Below are positions 32,785 to 42,465 of a stretch of DNA of 64,000 nt, piece after piece. The notes under the pieces are model-generated. The model made no database searches. It was not told the origin of the DNA and saw only the letters and a program-made list of their open reading frames with translations. The position numbers were made by a program, and so were the translations under genes. Origin of the DNA: Porticoccaceae bacterium (GTDB taxonomy: Bacteria; Pseudomonadota; Gammaproteobacteria; Pseudomonadales; Porticoccaceae); contig JAGPUQ010000026.1 in assembly GCA_018069525.1 (NCBI GenBank), forward strand, positions 105,504 to 169,503, in the 5' to 3' direction. How positions within the stretch are numbered: position 1 is the stretch's first letter; each line of letters begins with the position of its first letter.

Positions 32785-32790
32785 TATAAT
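32785..32790 (+). promoter_or_regulatory. Possible -10 element upstream of ponA
   Basis: A perfect TATAAT 67 bases before the ponA start in the pilM-ponA divergent region. I cannot find a good -35 hexamer at the usual distance. Confidence 0.3.
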
Positions 32791-32856
32791 GTTTCGTTTA
32801 GGAGAGGCTCGCCGCCGCTCTCCATCTCAATTCTTGATCAATAGAGCCCAGACCCG

Positions 32857-35280
32857 ATGACCCGCACTACCCGCCTATTACTCTCCCTTGGTTTTTACCT
32901 GGGCTGCTTCGGTCTCGGCTGCACCTTGCTGGTTACCGCAACCTTATATCTCTACCTTAGCCCGAAATTACCTTCCGTGGAAACCCTGAAATCAGTTAAA
33001 TTCCAGACACCTATGAGAATCTATTCACAAGATTTGAAGTTAATTGGGGAATTTGGCGAAAAGCGGCGCACACCTATGGAACGCCATCAAATCCCGCCCC
33101 AGCTGGTACAGGCTCTGCTGGCGGCGGAAGACGATCGATTTTACCAACATATCGGCATCGATATTAACGGTCTGATACGGGCGGGACTCCAGCTCATCAG
33201 TACCGGCGATATCCAATCCGGTGGCAGCACCTTAACTATGCAGTTGGCACGCAATTTTTTCCTCACTCGCGACCAGACCTTTATACGCAAGCTCAATGAA
33301 ATATTGCTGGCCCTGCGCATTGAAGACGAGATCAGCAAAGATGACATCTTGACGCTTTACGCCAACAAAGTGTTCCTGGGCAACCGGGCCTACGGCGTAG
33401 CTGCCGCTGCCGAGGCCTATTACGGCATATCACTGTCCCAGCTCTCGCTCTCGCAAGCGGCGATGATTGCCGGCCTGCCCAAAGCACCGTCTACATTTAA
33501 TCCGGTCGTTAACCCAGAGCGCGCCAAACAACGCCGAGACTGGATATTGGGCCGCATGGTAAAACTTGACTACATTACTCAAACCGATGCCGAAGCGGCC
33601 ATCGCCACAGAGGTTCACGGCCAACTCTACAAACCCCGTATCGAAGTCGATGTCCCCTACCTGGCTGAAATGGCACGTCGAGAAGTGGTTGCGACCTACG
33701 GAACTCAGGCTTACATCGAAGGTTTCAGGGTCATTACCACCGTCGACAGCAAACTCCAGCTATATGCCGAGGGGGCATTGACCTCCGGCTTACTTGCCTA
33801 TGACTGGCGACATGGCTTTCGCGGTGCCGAGGCCCATCTCGCTGACCCCGCCCAGTGGCTACCAACACTCGACACTACGCCTGCCCTACGCGGGCTAACA
33901 CCCGCCATCGTCACTATCGTCAACAAAGACTGGATTTCGGTTTTATTAGCGGCGGACATAGAGCTCGTCCTCGACGCTGAAGGCCCGCTTAAAAAGCTGC
34001 GCCGCTATATCAGCGAAAATCGTTACAGTGACTCGACCACCGATTTCACCACCTTATTTAAAACCGGAGACCTGATTCGCCTGCGCCGAGATACGCAGGG
34101 CAACTGGAAACTCGCCCAGATTCCAGAAGCCCAGGCCGCTCTGGTGTCGCTTGACCCCGACAACGGTGCCATCAGGGCCTTAGTCGGAGGTTTCGACTTC
34201 TCCACCAGCAACTTTAACCGGGCGACGCAGGCCAAACGCCAGCCGGGTTCCAACTTCAAACCTTTCATCTATTCCGCAGCGCTGGAACAGGGCATGACCG
34301 CAGCGTCCCTTATCAACGACGCCCCGGTGGTGTTTGACGATGCCAAACTAGAGCGCGCCTGGCGCCCGGAAAACAACAGCGGTAAATTCTATGGCCCTAC
34401 CCGGCTCCGCAAGGCACTGTATCTGTCGCGTAACCTGGTCTCCATTCGCGTGTTACGCGCAGTGGGTGTAGACCCAGCGATAAATACCGCCAGCAAATTT
34501 GGTTTTGACCGAGCTGACCTACCGCGCAATTTATCACTGGCTCTGGGCACCCATGCGGTCACCCCCATCGAGGTCGCCACGGGCTATGCCACTTTTGCCA
34601 ATGGCGGTTACCAGGTTAAGCCCTACCTCATTGATCGGCTGGAAGACGCCAGCGGCGAAGTCATCACCCGCAGCGAACCCAACACCGTCTGCCGTAGCTG
34701 CGAACAAAATAACAGCGGGCAAAACGTGGACTCGACACTGGACACCGAAATTCAAGACCGTCCCGCTAACACAGCGATACCCACAAACCCCGCGCCCCGA
34801 GTACTCGAGCCACGCGTCGCCTACATCATGGACAATATTCTTAAAGATGTTATTCGCCGAGGCACAGCAACTCGTGCGCTTGAACTCAAACGCGGTGATA
34901 TCGCGGGTAAGACCGGCACCACCAACGGGCCTCGGGATGCCTGGTTCTCTGGCTACAATCCCAGCCTGGCAACGACAGTATGGCTTGGGTTTGACAACAA
35001 CAAACTACTCGGCAAACGCGAGTTCGGTGGCTCGGCAGCGCTGCCAATCTGGATGGAGTTTATGGGTAAGGCGCTGGCCGGAACGCCCGAGCGTTATCAC
35101 CCCCAGCCGGAAGGTATTGTTTCAATGCGTATCGACCCAGAAACCGGATTGCTCGCCCGCCCCGAACAGGAAGACGCTGAGGTTGAATTATTCCGGGAAG
35201 AGTTTGCACCAACCCGGTTTGCCGACACCCACGGCCAATCGGGAGGCAGCGCCGCCGCTCTGCCGGAAGACCTGTTCTAA
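32857..35280 (+). CDS. mrcA: Penicillin-binding protein 1A (class A PBP)
   Basis: 807 residues, also called ponA. One N-terminal membrane anchor (about 7-32), a glycosyltransferase domain with catalytic Glu91 in AAEDDRFYQH and GGSTLTMQLARNFF, and a transpeptidase domain with Ser465 in RQPGSNFKPF and the KTGTTN box near 685. An OB-like domain sits between them. A variable insert before the last third (about 607-645) has a CRSC pair (Cys612, Cys615) and low-complexity polar sequence. It polymerises and cross-links peptidoglycan in the periplasm. Confidence 0.96.
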   Translation: MTRTTRLLLSLGFYLGCFGLGCTLLVTATLYLYLSPKLPSVETLKSVKFQTPMRIYSQDLKLIGEFGEKRRTPMERHQIPPQLVQALLAAEDDRFYQHIGIDINGLIRAGLQLISTGDIQSGGSTLTMQLARNFFLTRDQTFIRKLNEILLALRIEDEISKDDILTLYANKVFLGNRAYGVAAAAEAYYGISLSQLSLSQAAMIAGLPKAPSTFNPVVNPERAKQRRDWILGRMVKLDYITQTDAEAAIATEVHGQLYKPRIEVDVPYLAEMARREVVATYGTQAYIEGFRVITTVDSKLQLYAEGALTSGLLAYDWRHGFRGAEAHLADPAQWLPTLDTTPALRGLTPAIVTIVNKDWISVLLAADIELVLDAEGPLKKLRRYISENRYSDSTTDFTTLFKTGDLIRLRRDTQGNWKLAQIPEAQAALVSLDPDNGAIRALVGGFDFSTSNFNRATQAKRQPGSNFKPFIYSAALEQGMTAASLINDAPVVFDDAKLERAWRPENNSGKFYGPTRLRKALYLSRNLVSIRVLRAVGVDPAINTASKFGFDRADLPRNLSLALGTHAVTPIEVATGYATFANGGYQVKPYLIDRLEDASGEVITRSEPNTVCRSCEQNNSGQNVDSTLDTEIQDRPANTAIPTNPAPRVLEPRVAYIMDNILKDVIRRGTATRALELKRGDIAGKTGTTNGPRDAWFSGYNPSLATTVWLGFDNNKLLGKREFGGSAALPIWMEFMGKALAGTPERYHPQPEGIVSMRIDPETGLLARPEQEDAEVELFREEFAPTRFADTHGQSGGSAAALPEDLF

Positions 35281-35342
35281 ATTTCCGGACAAAACCCTAT
35301 ATAGCACCGCCGGGCTAAACCACTGCATCAAACCCTCTGGAC

Positions 35343-35390
35343 TAAGCCCCTGAATTAAGCCCCTGAATTAAGCCCCTAGATTAAACCTTA
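35343..35390 (+). repeat. 13-bp tandem array 3' of ponA
   Basis: TAAGCCCCTGAAT occurs at 35343 and 35356 exactly, TAAGCCCCTAGAT at 35369, then a decayed TAAACC. Weaker related units (CTAAACC, CTAAGCC) extend back toward the ponA stop. Each unit begins with TAA. Confidence 0.85.
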
Positions 35391-35409
35391 GCCATAATCA
35401 TCAGGACCA

Positions 35410-36285
35410 CTACGCGGTGATCATCTCATCCCAGGCATAAGCGGTATCGCCCAGGACATAGAAGTAAGGGTTCAACATCTCTGCCTTGGTGTTGTAGCGC
35501 AGCGGGGCCATATCGCCCGTGACCACCTGACCACCCGCCGCCTCTACCACGGCCTGAGCCGCCGCCGTATCCCATTCACAGGTAGGCGCCAAGCGAGGAT
35601 ACACATCGGCCGCTCCCTCGGCGACCAGGCACAGCTTGAGCGAACTGCCCATATTGCAAAGAGCAATGTGATCTACCCGTTGCTCTAGTGCCGACAACCA
35701 CTGATCGACCATATCGGCACCGTGACTGCGGCTGGCAACAACGGAAACTGGCTGCGCCGCGCTAGCGCCACGACCCGACATCGAACGCGTGGTAATCGCG
35801 AGCGTACTCTCGCTATCTCGACGCCAGGCACCCACCCCAGTAAGCCCACAGTAAGTCAGTTGCGTCACTGGAACATAAACCACACCCAGCACCGGAATCT
35901 GGCTTTCTATTAAGGCCACGTTGACCGTAAACTCGCCGCTGCGTTTAACGAACTCCTTGGTGCCGTCTAAGGGATCAATAATCCAGTAGCGCTGCCAGGT
36001 GGCACGCTCGGCAAAATCAGGGACCTCAGCTTCTTCCGACAACACCGGAATGTTCGGGGTCAGGCGCCGCAGACCTTCCGCCAGGACTCGATGAGCGGCC
36101 AGATCAGCGGCAGTAAGCGGCGAGTCATCGTCTTTTGTATCGACGACAAAATCGTCCTGCTCATAGACCTCCAGAATCGCCGCACCCGCCTCTACCGCAA
36201 GCTCGATCACCGCATCCATTAATGCTTTGTTAATCAATATCTGATCACCCAATACGCTATCCCTCACATCTCCCGCCATAATCAC
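35410..36285 (-). CDS. cysQ: 3'(2'),5'-bisphosphate nucleotidase CysQ
   Basis: 291 residues. Inositol monophosphatase superfamily: the metal motif DPLDGTKEF (about 107-115) and WDTAAAQAVVEAAGG (about 236-250) are visible, with SEEAEVPDF providing the upstream Glu. Hydrolyses PAP to AMP during sulfate assimilation. It starts at GTG (36285), which has AAGG at suitable distance; an ATG two codons later is possible. Followed at short distance by nudE on the same strand upstream, so probably one transcript. Confidence 0.93.
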   Translation of the reverse strand: MIMAGDVRDSVLGDQILINKALMDAVIELAVEAGAAILEVYEQDDFVVDTKDDDSPLTAADLAAHRVLAEGLRRLTPNIPVLSEEAEVPDFAERATWQRYWIIDPLDGTKEFVKRSGEFTVNVALIESQIPVLGVVYVPVTQLTYCGLTGVGAWRRDSESTLAITTRSMSGRGASAAQPVSVVASRSHGADMVDQWLSALEQRVDHIALCNMGSSLKLCLVAEGAADVYPRLAPTCEWDTAAAQAVVEAAGGQVVTGDMAPLRYNTKAEMLNPYFYVLGDTAYAWDEMITA

Positions 36286-36330
36286 GCTACACCTTTAAAA
36301 TCATTAACACCTAAAACTGTTCACCCTGTT

Positions 36331-36894
36331 TTATTGAGCAAGCCCGTTTAAATAATCCCGAGCGATGTACAAAGCCGAAATCGACAAACTGTCACTGACA
36401 TCGTCCCGCGCCAGCAAGCTCGATAGTTCGTCCAGTGGCCAGGTCATCACCTCCATCGGCTCGGGTTCATCTCCGGGTAATGATTGTTCGTACAAATCCT
36501 GCGCCAACACAATATCCACGCTGCGCTGCATATAAGAAGGTGTTAAGTGCACGCTTTTTAGAAACGTCAGCTGGCGTGCGCCGTAGCCCGCTTCCTCCTG
36601 AAGTTCTCGATTAGCCGCAGCTAGCCGGTCTTCACCGGGATCTACCGCTCCTTTGGGCAAACCCCACTGATAGCTATTACTGCCACCGCCGTACTCACAA
36701 ATCAACACCACCTCGCCCGCACGGTTGATCGGCACCACAACGACGGCACCGTAACCCGCGCTCACTAATCGCTCGTAAATTCGCTCAACACCGTTAGAAA
36801 AACGCAGATCCAACTGCTCTACCCGAAACAAACGGCTGCGGGCGACAATCTTGCGCTTCAAAATTTCTGGTGGGATAGGCATACTCAGCAACAT
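36331..36894 (-). CDS. nudE: ADP compounds hydrolase NudE
   Basis: 187 residues. Nudix hydrolase: the box GAVDPGEDRLAAANRELQEE lies near residues 85-105. NudE cleaves ADP-ribose, NADH and Ap3A. The ATG at 36894 is favoured; an ATG four codons in (36882) is an alternative. Divergent from yrfG, whose start is 27 bases away. Linkage with cysQ matches other gammaproteobacteria. Confidence 0.92.
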   Translation of the reverse strand: MLLSMPIPPEILKRKIVARSRLFRVEQLDLRFSNGVERIYERLVSAGYGAVVVVPINRAGEVVLICEYGGGSNSYQWGLPKGAVDPGEDRLAAANRELQEEAGYGARQLTFLKSVHLTPSYMQRSVDIVLAQDLYEQSLPGDEPEPMEVMTWPLDELSSLLARDDVSDSLSISALYIARDYLNGLAQ

Positions 36895-36921
36895 CACTTT
36901 AACAGCGGACTATTATCAGCC

Positions 36922-37596
36922 ATGATCGACTGGAGCGCCATCGACACCGTTTTGCTGGATATGGACGGCACCCTGCTCGACCTGCATTTTGACAACCACT
37001 TCTGGATGCAACACTTGCCGGCGCGCTATGCCGAGCAACACGGCCACGATCCAGAACACGCCACCCGCGATCTCCGCCAGCGCTTTGAACGCAAACAAAA
37101 TACCATTCAGTGGTATTGCACCGATTATTGGTCGGCGGAACTGGCAGTGGATATCCCTGAATTGAAACGGGAGGTCGCCCACCTGATCGCCGAGCGACCC
37201 AAGGCCCGACATTTATTGGAAGCATTAGGTAAAGCCGGCCGACAACGCATTTTAATCACCAATGCCCATCGCGATAGCTTGAATATAAAGCTGGCTATCA
37301 CCGGCATCGATGCCCTACTCGACCGTCTTATTTCCTCACACGACTACGGCGTCGCCAAAGAACACCCGACCTTCTGGAGCGCCCTGCAAAACGCAATGCC
37401 CTTTGATCCCAGCCGTACCTTATTTATCGACGACAGCGAAACCGTACTGGCCGCCGCCGCAAACTATGGGGTTGCTCACCTACTGTGTATCAAACAACCC
37501 GATAGTAAAGGACATATCCGCGAAGATTTGCGGTTTCCGGCCATCGGCCACTTCGACGAAATCCTTCCCATTCCACAAGTGGGGCTTAGCAACTGA
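36922..37596 (+). CDS. yrfG: GMP/IMP nucleotidase YrfG (HAD family)
   Basis: 224 residues. HAD motif I DMDGTLLDL (Asp14, Asp16), motif II ITNAH, motif III Lys in VAKEHP, and motif IV FIDDSETVL. Dephosphorylates GMP and IMP. The N-terminal cap helix pattern (NHFWMQHLPARYAEQHG) is characteristic of YrfG. Upstream of hslR in the same direction, 58 bases apart. Confidence 0.93.
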   Translation: MIDWSAIDTVLLDMDGTLLDLHFDNHFWMQHLPARYAEQHGHDPEHATRDLRQRFERKQNTIQWYCTDYWSAELAVDIPELKREVAHLIAERPKARHLLEALGKAGRQRILITNAHRDSLNIKLAITGIDALLDRLISSHDYGVAKEHPTFWSALQNAMPFDPSRTLFIDDSETVLAAAANYGVAHLLCIKQPDSKGHIREDLRFPAIGHFDEILPIPQVGLSN

Positions 37597-37654
37597 AACC
37601 TCAGTAAATAAGGCTAAGCCAATAAGACCGAGTAAGGAGCACTGAATAAATAGC

Positions 37655-38086
37655 ATGGGCAGTAAAATACGCATCGACAAATGGCTATGGGCAGCGCGTT
37701 TTTTCAAAACCCGCTCACTGGCTAAGGCGGCCATCGAAGGTGGCAAAATCCAGGTCAATGACCAACGCCCCAAGCCCAGCCGGGAACTCGACATCGGCGA
37801 CACCCTGGCCATCCGCCAGGGTTGGGATGAAAAAACCGTATTGGTAGACGCGCTCTCCGAGCAGCGCCGCAGCGCCACCGAGGCCGCTGAACTGTATACC
37901 GAAACAACCGACAGCATCGCCCGGCGCGAGCAACTGGGGGCCGAACGCAAGGCCCAGCGTGGCGGACTGCTACAGCCGGATCACCGTCCCAGCAAAAAAC
38001 AACGGCGCCAAATTCACCGTTTTCGGGAGCAAGATCACGGTCGCGGTGCTGGTCACAGTACCGGTAATGACGACGGCGCAACCTAA
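37655..38086 (+). CDS. hslR: Ribosome-associated heat shock protein Hsp15
   Basis: 143 residues. The S4 RNA-binding domain occupies residues 4-60 (IRIDKWLWAARFFKTRSLA). The C-terminus is basic (KKQRRQIHRFREQDHG). Hsp15 binds 50S subunits carrying stalled peptidyl-tRNA and helps recycle them. The AAGGAG-like site is about 15 bases from the ATG, unusually far, but an in-frame stop at 37643 excludes an earlier start. Confidence 0.93.
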   Translation: MGSKIRIDKWLWAARFFKTRSLAKAAIEGGKIQVNDQRPKPSRELDIGDTLAIRQGWDEKTVLVDALSEQRRSATEAAELYTETTDSIARREQLGAERKAQRGGLLQPDHRPSKKQRRQIHRFREQDHGRGAGHSTGNDDGAT

Positions 38087-38119
38087 GCTCCCCACCTAAG
38101 TCCGTCACCTCGGCCCGTC
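38081..38119 (+). repeat. 13-bp tandem array spanning the hslR stop codon
   Basis: ACCTAAGCTCCCC, ACCTAAGTCCGTC and ACCTCGGCCCGTC follow each other without gaps. The hslR stop TAA (38084-38086) is in the first unit, and the second unit repeats the TAA. Confidence 0.75.
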
Positions 38120-38257
38120 GCCGGAAACGAGCCCTCGGGTAATTTCCCCACTAAAATCTGCCGTAGCGTTTCATCCGCGGTTTCTTTTCTGGCATAATTG
38201 GCGCCCTTTCGAATCTACCCAGCTAATCCTCCATCGAATCATCCACAGGATTCCCTG

Positions 38258-39817
38258 ATGACCCAAAATGAAACCGCCACAATAACCCGTACCGACCTCA
38301 GCGCCGCAGAGCTAATTGAGCTAGCTTTGCAACGAGGAGAAGGTACGCTCACCGACCAGGGAGCCTTTCTCGCGGTAACCGGTGCGCGCACCGGACGCTC
38401 CCCCGCTGATCGTTTTATCGTTGACGAGCCCAGCACCCGCGATGACATTGCCTGGGGCCCGGTTAACCGCCCCTTTCCCGCTGAGAAATTTGATCCGCTG
38501 TGGAATCGCGTTGAAGCCCACCTGGCCGAAGTTGATCGCTTTATCTCTCATCTGCACGTAGGTCAGGACTCCGAACATTACATCCCGGTAAAAGTGACTA
38601 CCGAGACAGCCTGGCACGGCCTGTTCGCCCACAATATGTTTATCCGGCCCGACAAGTTCAATCCGTCCAGTAAAGAAAAGTGGAAGATTTTACACGCGGC
38701 TAACTTTGTCTGCGACCCGGAGCGCGACGGCACCAACAGCGAAGGCGTAGTCATCATCAATTTCGCCCAGCGCAAGTTGCTGCTGGCGGGGATGAAGTAC
38801 GCTGGAGAAATGAAGAAGGGTATGTTCTCGGTGCAGAACTTCCTGCTCCCCGAAAAAGATGTGATGCCGATGCACTGCGCCGCTAACGTTGGCGAAGCCG
38901 GTGATACAACACTGTTTTTTGGTCTCTCCGGCACCGGCAAAACCACGCTCTCTGCCGATCCCGAGCGCTACCTGATTGGCGACGACGAGCACGGCTGGAG
39001 CAAAGGTGCCGTATTCAACCTCGAAGGCGGTTGTTACGCCAAGACCATCGATTTAAGCCAGAAGAATGAGCCGGTGATCTGGGACGCTATCCGCTTCGGT
39101 GCCATCGTCGAAAACGTGGTTGTCGATGCACACCGCGCGCCGGACTACTGCGACACCTCGCTGACTGAAAACGGTCGCTGCAGCTACCCCCTCGAACACG
39201 TTGAGATGCGCTGCCTGGAAAACCGAGCTGGTGAACCGCGCTGTATTATCTTTTTGACCTGCGATGTCACCGGTACCTTGCCACCCGTCTCCATACTCTC
39301 GAAAGAAGCTGCGGCCTACCACTTCCTCAGCGGCTACACCGCGCGAGTCGGCTCCACCGAGCTGGGTGCAGAAGCCGGTATCAACCCCACCTTCTCAACC
39401 TGCTTCGGCGCACCCTTTATGCCGCGCCCGGCCGGTGTCTACGCCGAATTGCTGATGAAGCGTATCGAAGGCTTTGACAGTAAAGTCTATCTGGTTAACA
39501 CCGGCTGGACCGGTGGCTCTGGCGGAGCTGGCGGTAACGGATCGCGTTTCCCGATTCCCGTCACCCGAGCTGTGGTTGCGGCTATACAGAGTGGCGTGCT
39601 GGAAAATGCCGAGACCGAAACGTTGCCGCTCTACAATCTTGAAGTGCCTAAAACCATACCGGGCGTGGACAACAAGTATTTAATGCCGCAGACCACCTGG
39701 ACTGATCAAGCCGCTTACCGCGAACAGGCAACTAAACTGGCGGGGCTGTTTATTGAAAACTTCAAGCAATTTGAAGTCTCCGACGATATTGTAAAAGCGG
39801 GACCGTCTATTGATTAA
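38258..39817 (+). CDS. pckA: Phosphoenolpyruvate carboxykinase (ATP)
   Basis: 519 residues from the ATG at 38258, with AGGA seven bases upstream; an earlier in-frame start at 38198 lacks a site. Gluconeogenic conversion of oxaloacetate and ATP to PEP. Kinase-1a loop [13 protein letters not shown] (about 233-245), GDDEHGWS metal site, and the ATP-type motif TGWTGG near 430. In other gammaproteobacteria hslO often lies between hslR and pckA; here it is absent. The stop region is repeated downstream. Confidence 0.97.
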   Translation: MTQNETATITRTDLSAAELIELALQRGEGTLTDQGAFLAVTGARTGRSPADRFIVDEPSTRDDIAWGPVNRPFPAEKFDPLWNRVEAHLAEVDRFISHLHVGQDSEHYIPVKVTTETAWHGLFAHNMFIRPDKFNPSSKEKWKILHAANFVCDPERDGTNSEGVVIINFAQRKLLLAGMKYAGEMKKGMFSVQNFLLPEKDVMPMHCAANVGEAGDTTLFFGLSGTGKTTLSADPERYLIGDDEHGWSKGAVFNLEGGCYAKTIDLSQKNEPVIWDAIRFGAIVENVVVDAHRAPDYCDTSLTENGRCSYPLEHVEMRCLENRAGEPRCIIFLTCDVTGTLPPVSILSKEAAAYHFLSGYTARVGSTELGAEAGINPTFSTCFGAPFMPRPAGVYAELLMKRIEGFDSKVYLVNTGWTGGSGGAGGNGSRFPIPVTRAVVAAIQSGVLENAETETLPLYNLEVPKTIPGVDNKYLMPQTTWTDQAAYREQATKLAGLFIENFKQFEVSDDIVKAGPSID

Positions 39818-39867
39818 GACCAGCCCCCTGATTAAGCCCAACCATCGACTGACTTAAATACTAGCCC

Positions 39868-39903
39868 ATAAAAAAAGCCTCTCTATTGGAGGCTTTTTTT
39901 ATG
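39868..39903. terminator. Bidirectional rho-independent terminator
   Basis: Stem AAGCCTC / GAGGCTT flanked by long A and T runs, between convergent pckA and hemY. Confidence 0.93.
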
Positions 39904-39951
39904 CTCGTCTTTTTATGCTTGCCTTTTTATGCTTGCCTTTTTATGGACGTC
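39896..39951 (-). repeat. Four-copy 14-bp tandem array 3' of hemY
   Basis: On the plus strand TTTTTATGCTTGCC at 39910 and 39924 is exact, with TTTTTATGCTCGTC at 39896 and TTTTTATGGACGTC at 39938. Read on the hemY strand each unit carries TAAAAA. The array begins four bases past the hemY stop and runs into the terminator. Confidence 0.92.
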
Positions 39952-39954
39952 TTA

Positions 39955-41169
39955 TCAGACAAGCGCCAAACTGCTCTTTAAGCCCGCCTGGTAATACTCG
40001 TCGCTCTTGCCACGCTCACCCAACTGTTCCATCACCACAGCCAGCTCACCGTAGGCCTGCGGACTGCCATCTACCTTCACCGCGCGCTCCAGATAGTCTT
40101 TGGCCTTGCCCCACAATTCACTACGCCGACAAATGCGACCGAGAGCAAGCAATAATTCTGGGGAATCCTGATGTGATCTCAACCAGGCTTCAGCAATGGT
40201 GAGTTTCTTCGGTAAGGCCGGGGTTTCTAGTTCAACCCAGTTCAATACCAACGCGCCACTCCACTCGCGATTAATTTGTTGCCGCAACTGCGTTTCGGCG
40301 TTTTTATGCTCACCGACATTTTCCAACGCCTTGCTGTACAAGGTGACCAACTCAGTATTTTGACGCACGGTTCTAGGCGTGTTTGACCACAGCCGTGACA
40401 AACTTTCCAGGCGTTGCGCAAGCGGTTGCTCAGCAGAATCGACCTGTAAAAAGTTATGCAGCACACCACGTCGCGTGCTAACTTCTAAAGCATCCAGAGC
40501 ATCCATAGGTTCAGCCTTCGTGCGCCTCAAATCAGGCAACAACTTTTCCAGGCTCTCCCAGTCCTGCTGCTGCACCAGGGCATCTTTTAACAGACGCAGC
40601 GCATAAGGGTGCTTAGGTTGACGCTGTTGAACGTCGCGCAACACCGCCGCCGCGCGACCATAGTCCCGACCGCGCATTAGTACCCGGGCACGAGCCAGGG
40701 ACAGCGCAATACTGTCGCCGCCGATTTCCTTTTCCGCAGCCGTTAAAATTTCTTCTGCTTCCTGATCATTACCCATCTCGGCAGCGGCTTCAGCCGCCAC
40801 CAGATAATTTAAAGCCGGGGCATCCGAGCTCGGCGCAGATTTTATTAATCCCTGCTTCGCATCGCGCCAGCGGCCTTCATAGTAACTTTCCAGACCCTGT
40901 AATACCTGGCGACGACTTTTTTCAGCGCGACCCTGCTTGCGGTTTTTCCACAGTTGAACTCCGGGTCGGGTAATACTCCGAAATATCCACCCTACCAGAC
41001 GCAACACGCACCACAGGGCAAGTAATACCACCACCGCCATCCACAGGCTTAGCTGAACCACCTCGTTGCCCACGGAGATCATAATAAAGCCCTGCGCGTA
41101 ACCCATCGACCAAAACAACAGGCCACCAACGACCAGCGCCAGCGCAATCAGCACGATCACTTTTCTCAT
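39955..41169 (-). CDS. hemY: HemY, tetratricopeptide membrane protein of the heme biosynthesis operon
   Basis: 404 residues. Two N-terminal membrane helices (about 4-25 and 42-65) followed by an all-alpha TPR region with repeats visible near 130-180 and 330-390. This is the gammaproteobacterial HemY associated with hemCDX, not protoporphyrinogen oxidase. Exact function is not settled. Overlaps hemX by four bases (ATGA). Confidence 0.92.
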   Translation of the reverse strand: MRKVIVLIALALVVGGLLFWSMGYAQGFIMISVGNEVVQLSLWMAVVVLLALWCVLRLVGWIFRSITRPGVQLWKNRKQGRAEKSRRQVLQGLESYYEGRWRDAKQGLIKSAPSSDAPALNYLVAAEAAAEMGNDQEAEEILTAAEKEIGGDSIALSLARARVLMRGRDYGRAAAVLRDVQQRQPKHPYALRLLKDALVQQQDWESLEKLLPDLRRTKAEPMDALDALEVSTRRGVLHNFLQVDSAEQPLAQRLESLSRLWSNTPRTVRQNTELVTLYSKALENVGEHKNAETQLRQQINREWSGALVLNWVELETPALPKKLTIAEAWLRSHQDSPELLLALGRICRRSELWGKAKDYLERAVKVDGSPQAYGELAVVMEQLGERGKSDEYYQAGLKSSLALV

Positions 41170-42440
41170 GGCGCGGCGCTCCCACTATCTGGCGAATGCC
41201 TGTTGGCGCGGCCGTCAACATACTGCTTAAGGCTCTCTACTGAAGCGGAAATATCCGGTAGGCGCGTGCTAATTGGCTGCCGCTCCAACTGTGCTAATTC
41301 TTCGACGACAAAGTTAGCTTGATTATCTAACTGGAAAAACGCTTTAAGCCACTGGGAGGCATTATTTAAACTGTCTCGATAGATTGCAGGCTGACGCTCG
41401 AGCAAAGCCAATTGCGCCTGGGATATCATCAATTGCAGGTTTTGTCGCAGGTAAATCTCCTGCTCGGGAGCCATTAAGGGTTGCAGAGGCGCGTCGAGCG
41501 ATCGCACCTGTAAATGCTCTTTGCTAAAGCTATCGAAAGCGGAGCCCGCATTAGTTGCAAAGCGATTCCAGGCCGACTTTAATCTGGATGCCTCCACCGA
41601 TTCTTCGCTTAATCCTGGTTCGTCGTTAGTAGCTCCCTGAGCTTGCGACGCGGGCTGATCGGCCGCAGCTGCACCCGGATCCGCAGCCACCTCCGGGTCG
41701 GGGGTAATACTCAGTTTGCCCATAATATCTTTGAGCGCACTCAGCCGCAGATAAAGACCTTCGCGATCCACCGAACCGGCCATTTTGAGCGCGGCAATAT
41801 CGGCGGCAAGTGTCCGTCTGACTGGCAATACTTTAGTGTCGTCCAAAGCCCGCAAAATAGTGTCTGCTCGGGTCAGCAAGGACAGCACATTGTCGCTTTG
41901 CTGCATCGCCAGGCGTTGGCTGGCAAGCCGCAGTAAATATTCTGCCTCGGCCAGTCGCCAGTCATCGGTGCTTAGCGACGCGATGGCTGTCATTCTCGCG
42001 CCCTGACGGTTGATCTCGGCCTGAGTAGACGCGGTGGCCTGAGCTAACTCACTCTGTAACTGGCTGCGCGCCCGACTTTCGGCCTGCAAAGCCGATTGAA
42101 TGTCATTCAGAGCGGTTTGCTGGGCCTGCCCGTCTTCGCGAACGGTTTGCAACACGCCAAAGTCGTGCTGCTGAAACCAGCGCCAGCCCAAATAACCGCC
42201 GGCACCCAGACCGGCGATCAACAGAAGTAGTACCAACCACACCAGACCCAAACCCGATTTACGTTTTTTCGTCACAGCCTGACTCACCTGGGTGCCAGAC
42301 TGAGTGCTGGATTCGGCGTCGGGTTGGGTAGCGGTTTGAATATCCGAAGTTGATTTTTTGGCGGCAGAGCCGCTGTCGTCTTCAACGGTTTCCGGTTTAC
42401 TTGATACTTCGGTGTGCTTAGATTTGGACACGGATTGCAT
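41166..42440 (-). CDS. hemX: HemX, uroporphyrinogen-III C-methyltransferase-like membrane protein
   Basis: 424 residues. A low-complexity Ser/Thr/Lys/Gln N-terminus (about 1-65) precedes one membrane helix (SGLGLVWLVLLLLIAGLGAGG) and a long periplasmic helical region with coiled coil. No SAM-binding methyltransferase motif is visible despite the database name. Contains a Pro/Ala-rich linker near 255-275. Part of hemC-hemD-hemX-hemY. Confidence 0.92.
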   Translation of the reverse strand: MQSVSKSKHTEVSSKPETVEDDSGSAAKKSTSDIQTATQPDAESSTQSGTQVSQAVTKKRKSGLGLVWLVLLLLIAGLGAGGYLGWRWFQQHDFGVLQTVREDGQAQQTALNDIQSALQAESRARSQLQSELAQATASTQAEINRQGARMTAIASLSTDDWRLAEAEYLLRLASQRLAMQQSDNVLSLLTRADTILRALDDTKVLPVRRTLAADIAALKMAGSVDREGLYLRLSALKDIMGKLSITPDPEVAADPGAAAADQPASQAQGATNDEPGLSEESVEASRLKSAWNRFATNAGSAFDSFSKEHLQVRSLDAPLQPLMAPEQEIYLRQNLQLMISQAQLALLERQPAIYRDSLNNASQWLKAFFQLDNQANFVVEELAQLERQPISTRLPDISASVESLKQYVDGRANRHSPDSGSAAP

Positions 42441-42465
42441 ACCCCGTCGAATAAAATTGAGTGGT

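Noticed and set aside
34499..35353. 284-codon plus-strand frame overlapping ponA
   Set aside because: Ser/Pro/Arg-rich translation typical of a wrong frame; ponA motifs continue intact through the region.
35343..35390. CRISPR-like array
   Set aside because: Units are contiguous 13-bp repeats without spacers and no cas gene is near. The same holds for the other short arrays.
41166..42440. HemX as an active SAM-dependent methyltransferase
   Set aside because: No SAM-binding motif; one membrane helix and a coiled-coil periplasmic part are seen instead.
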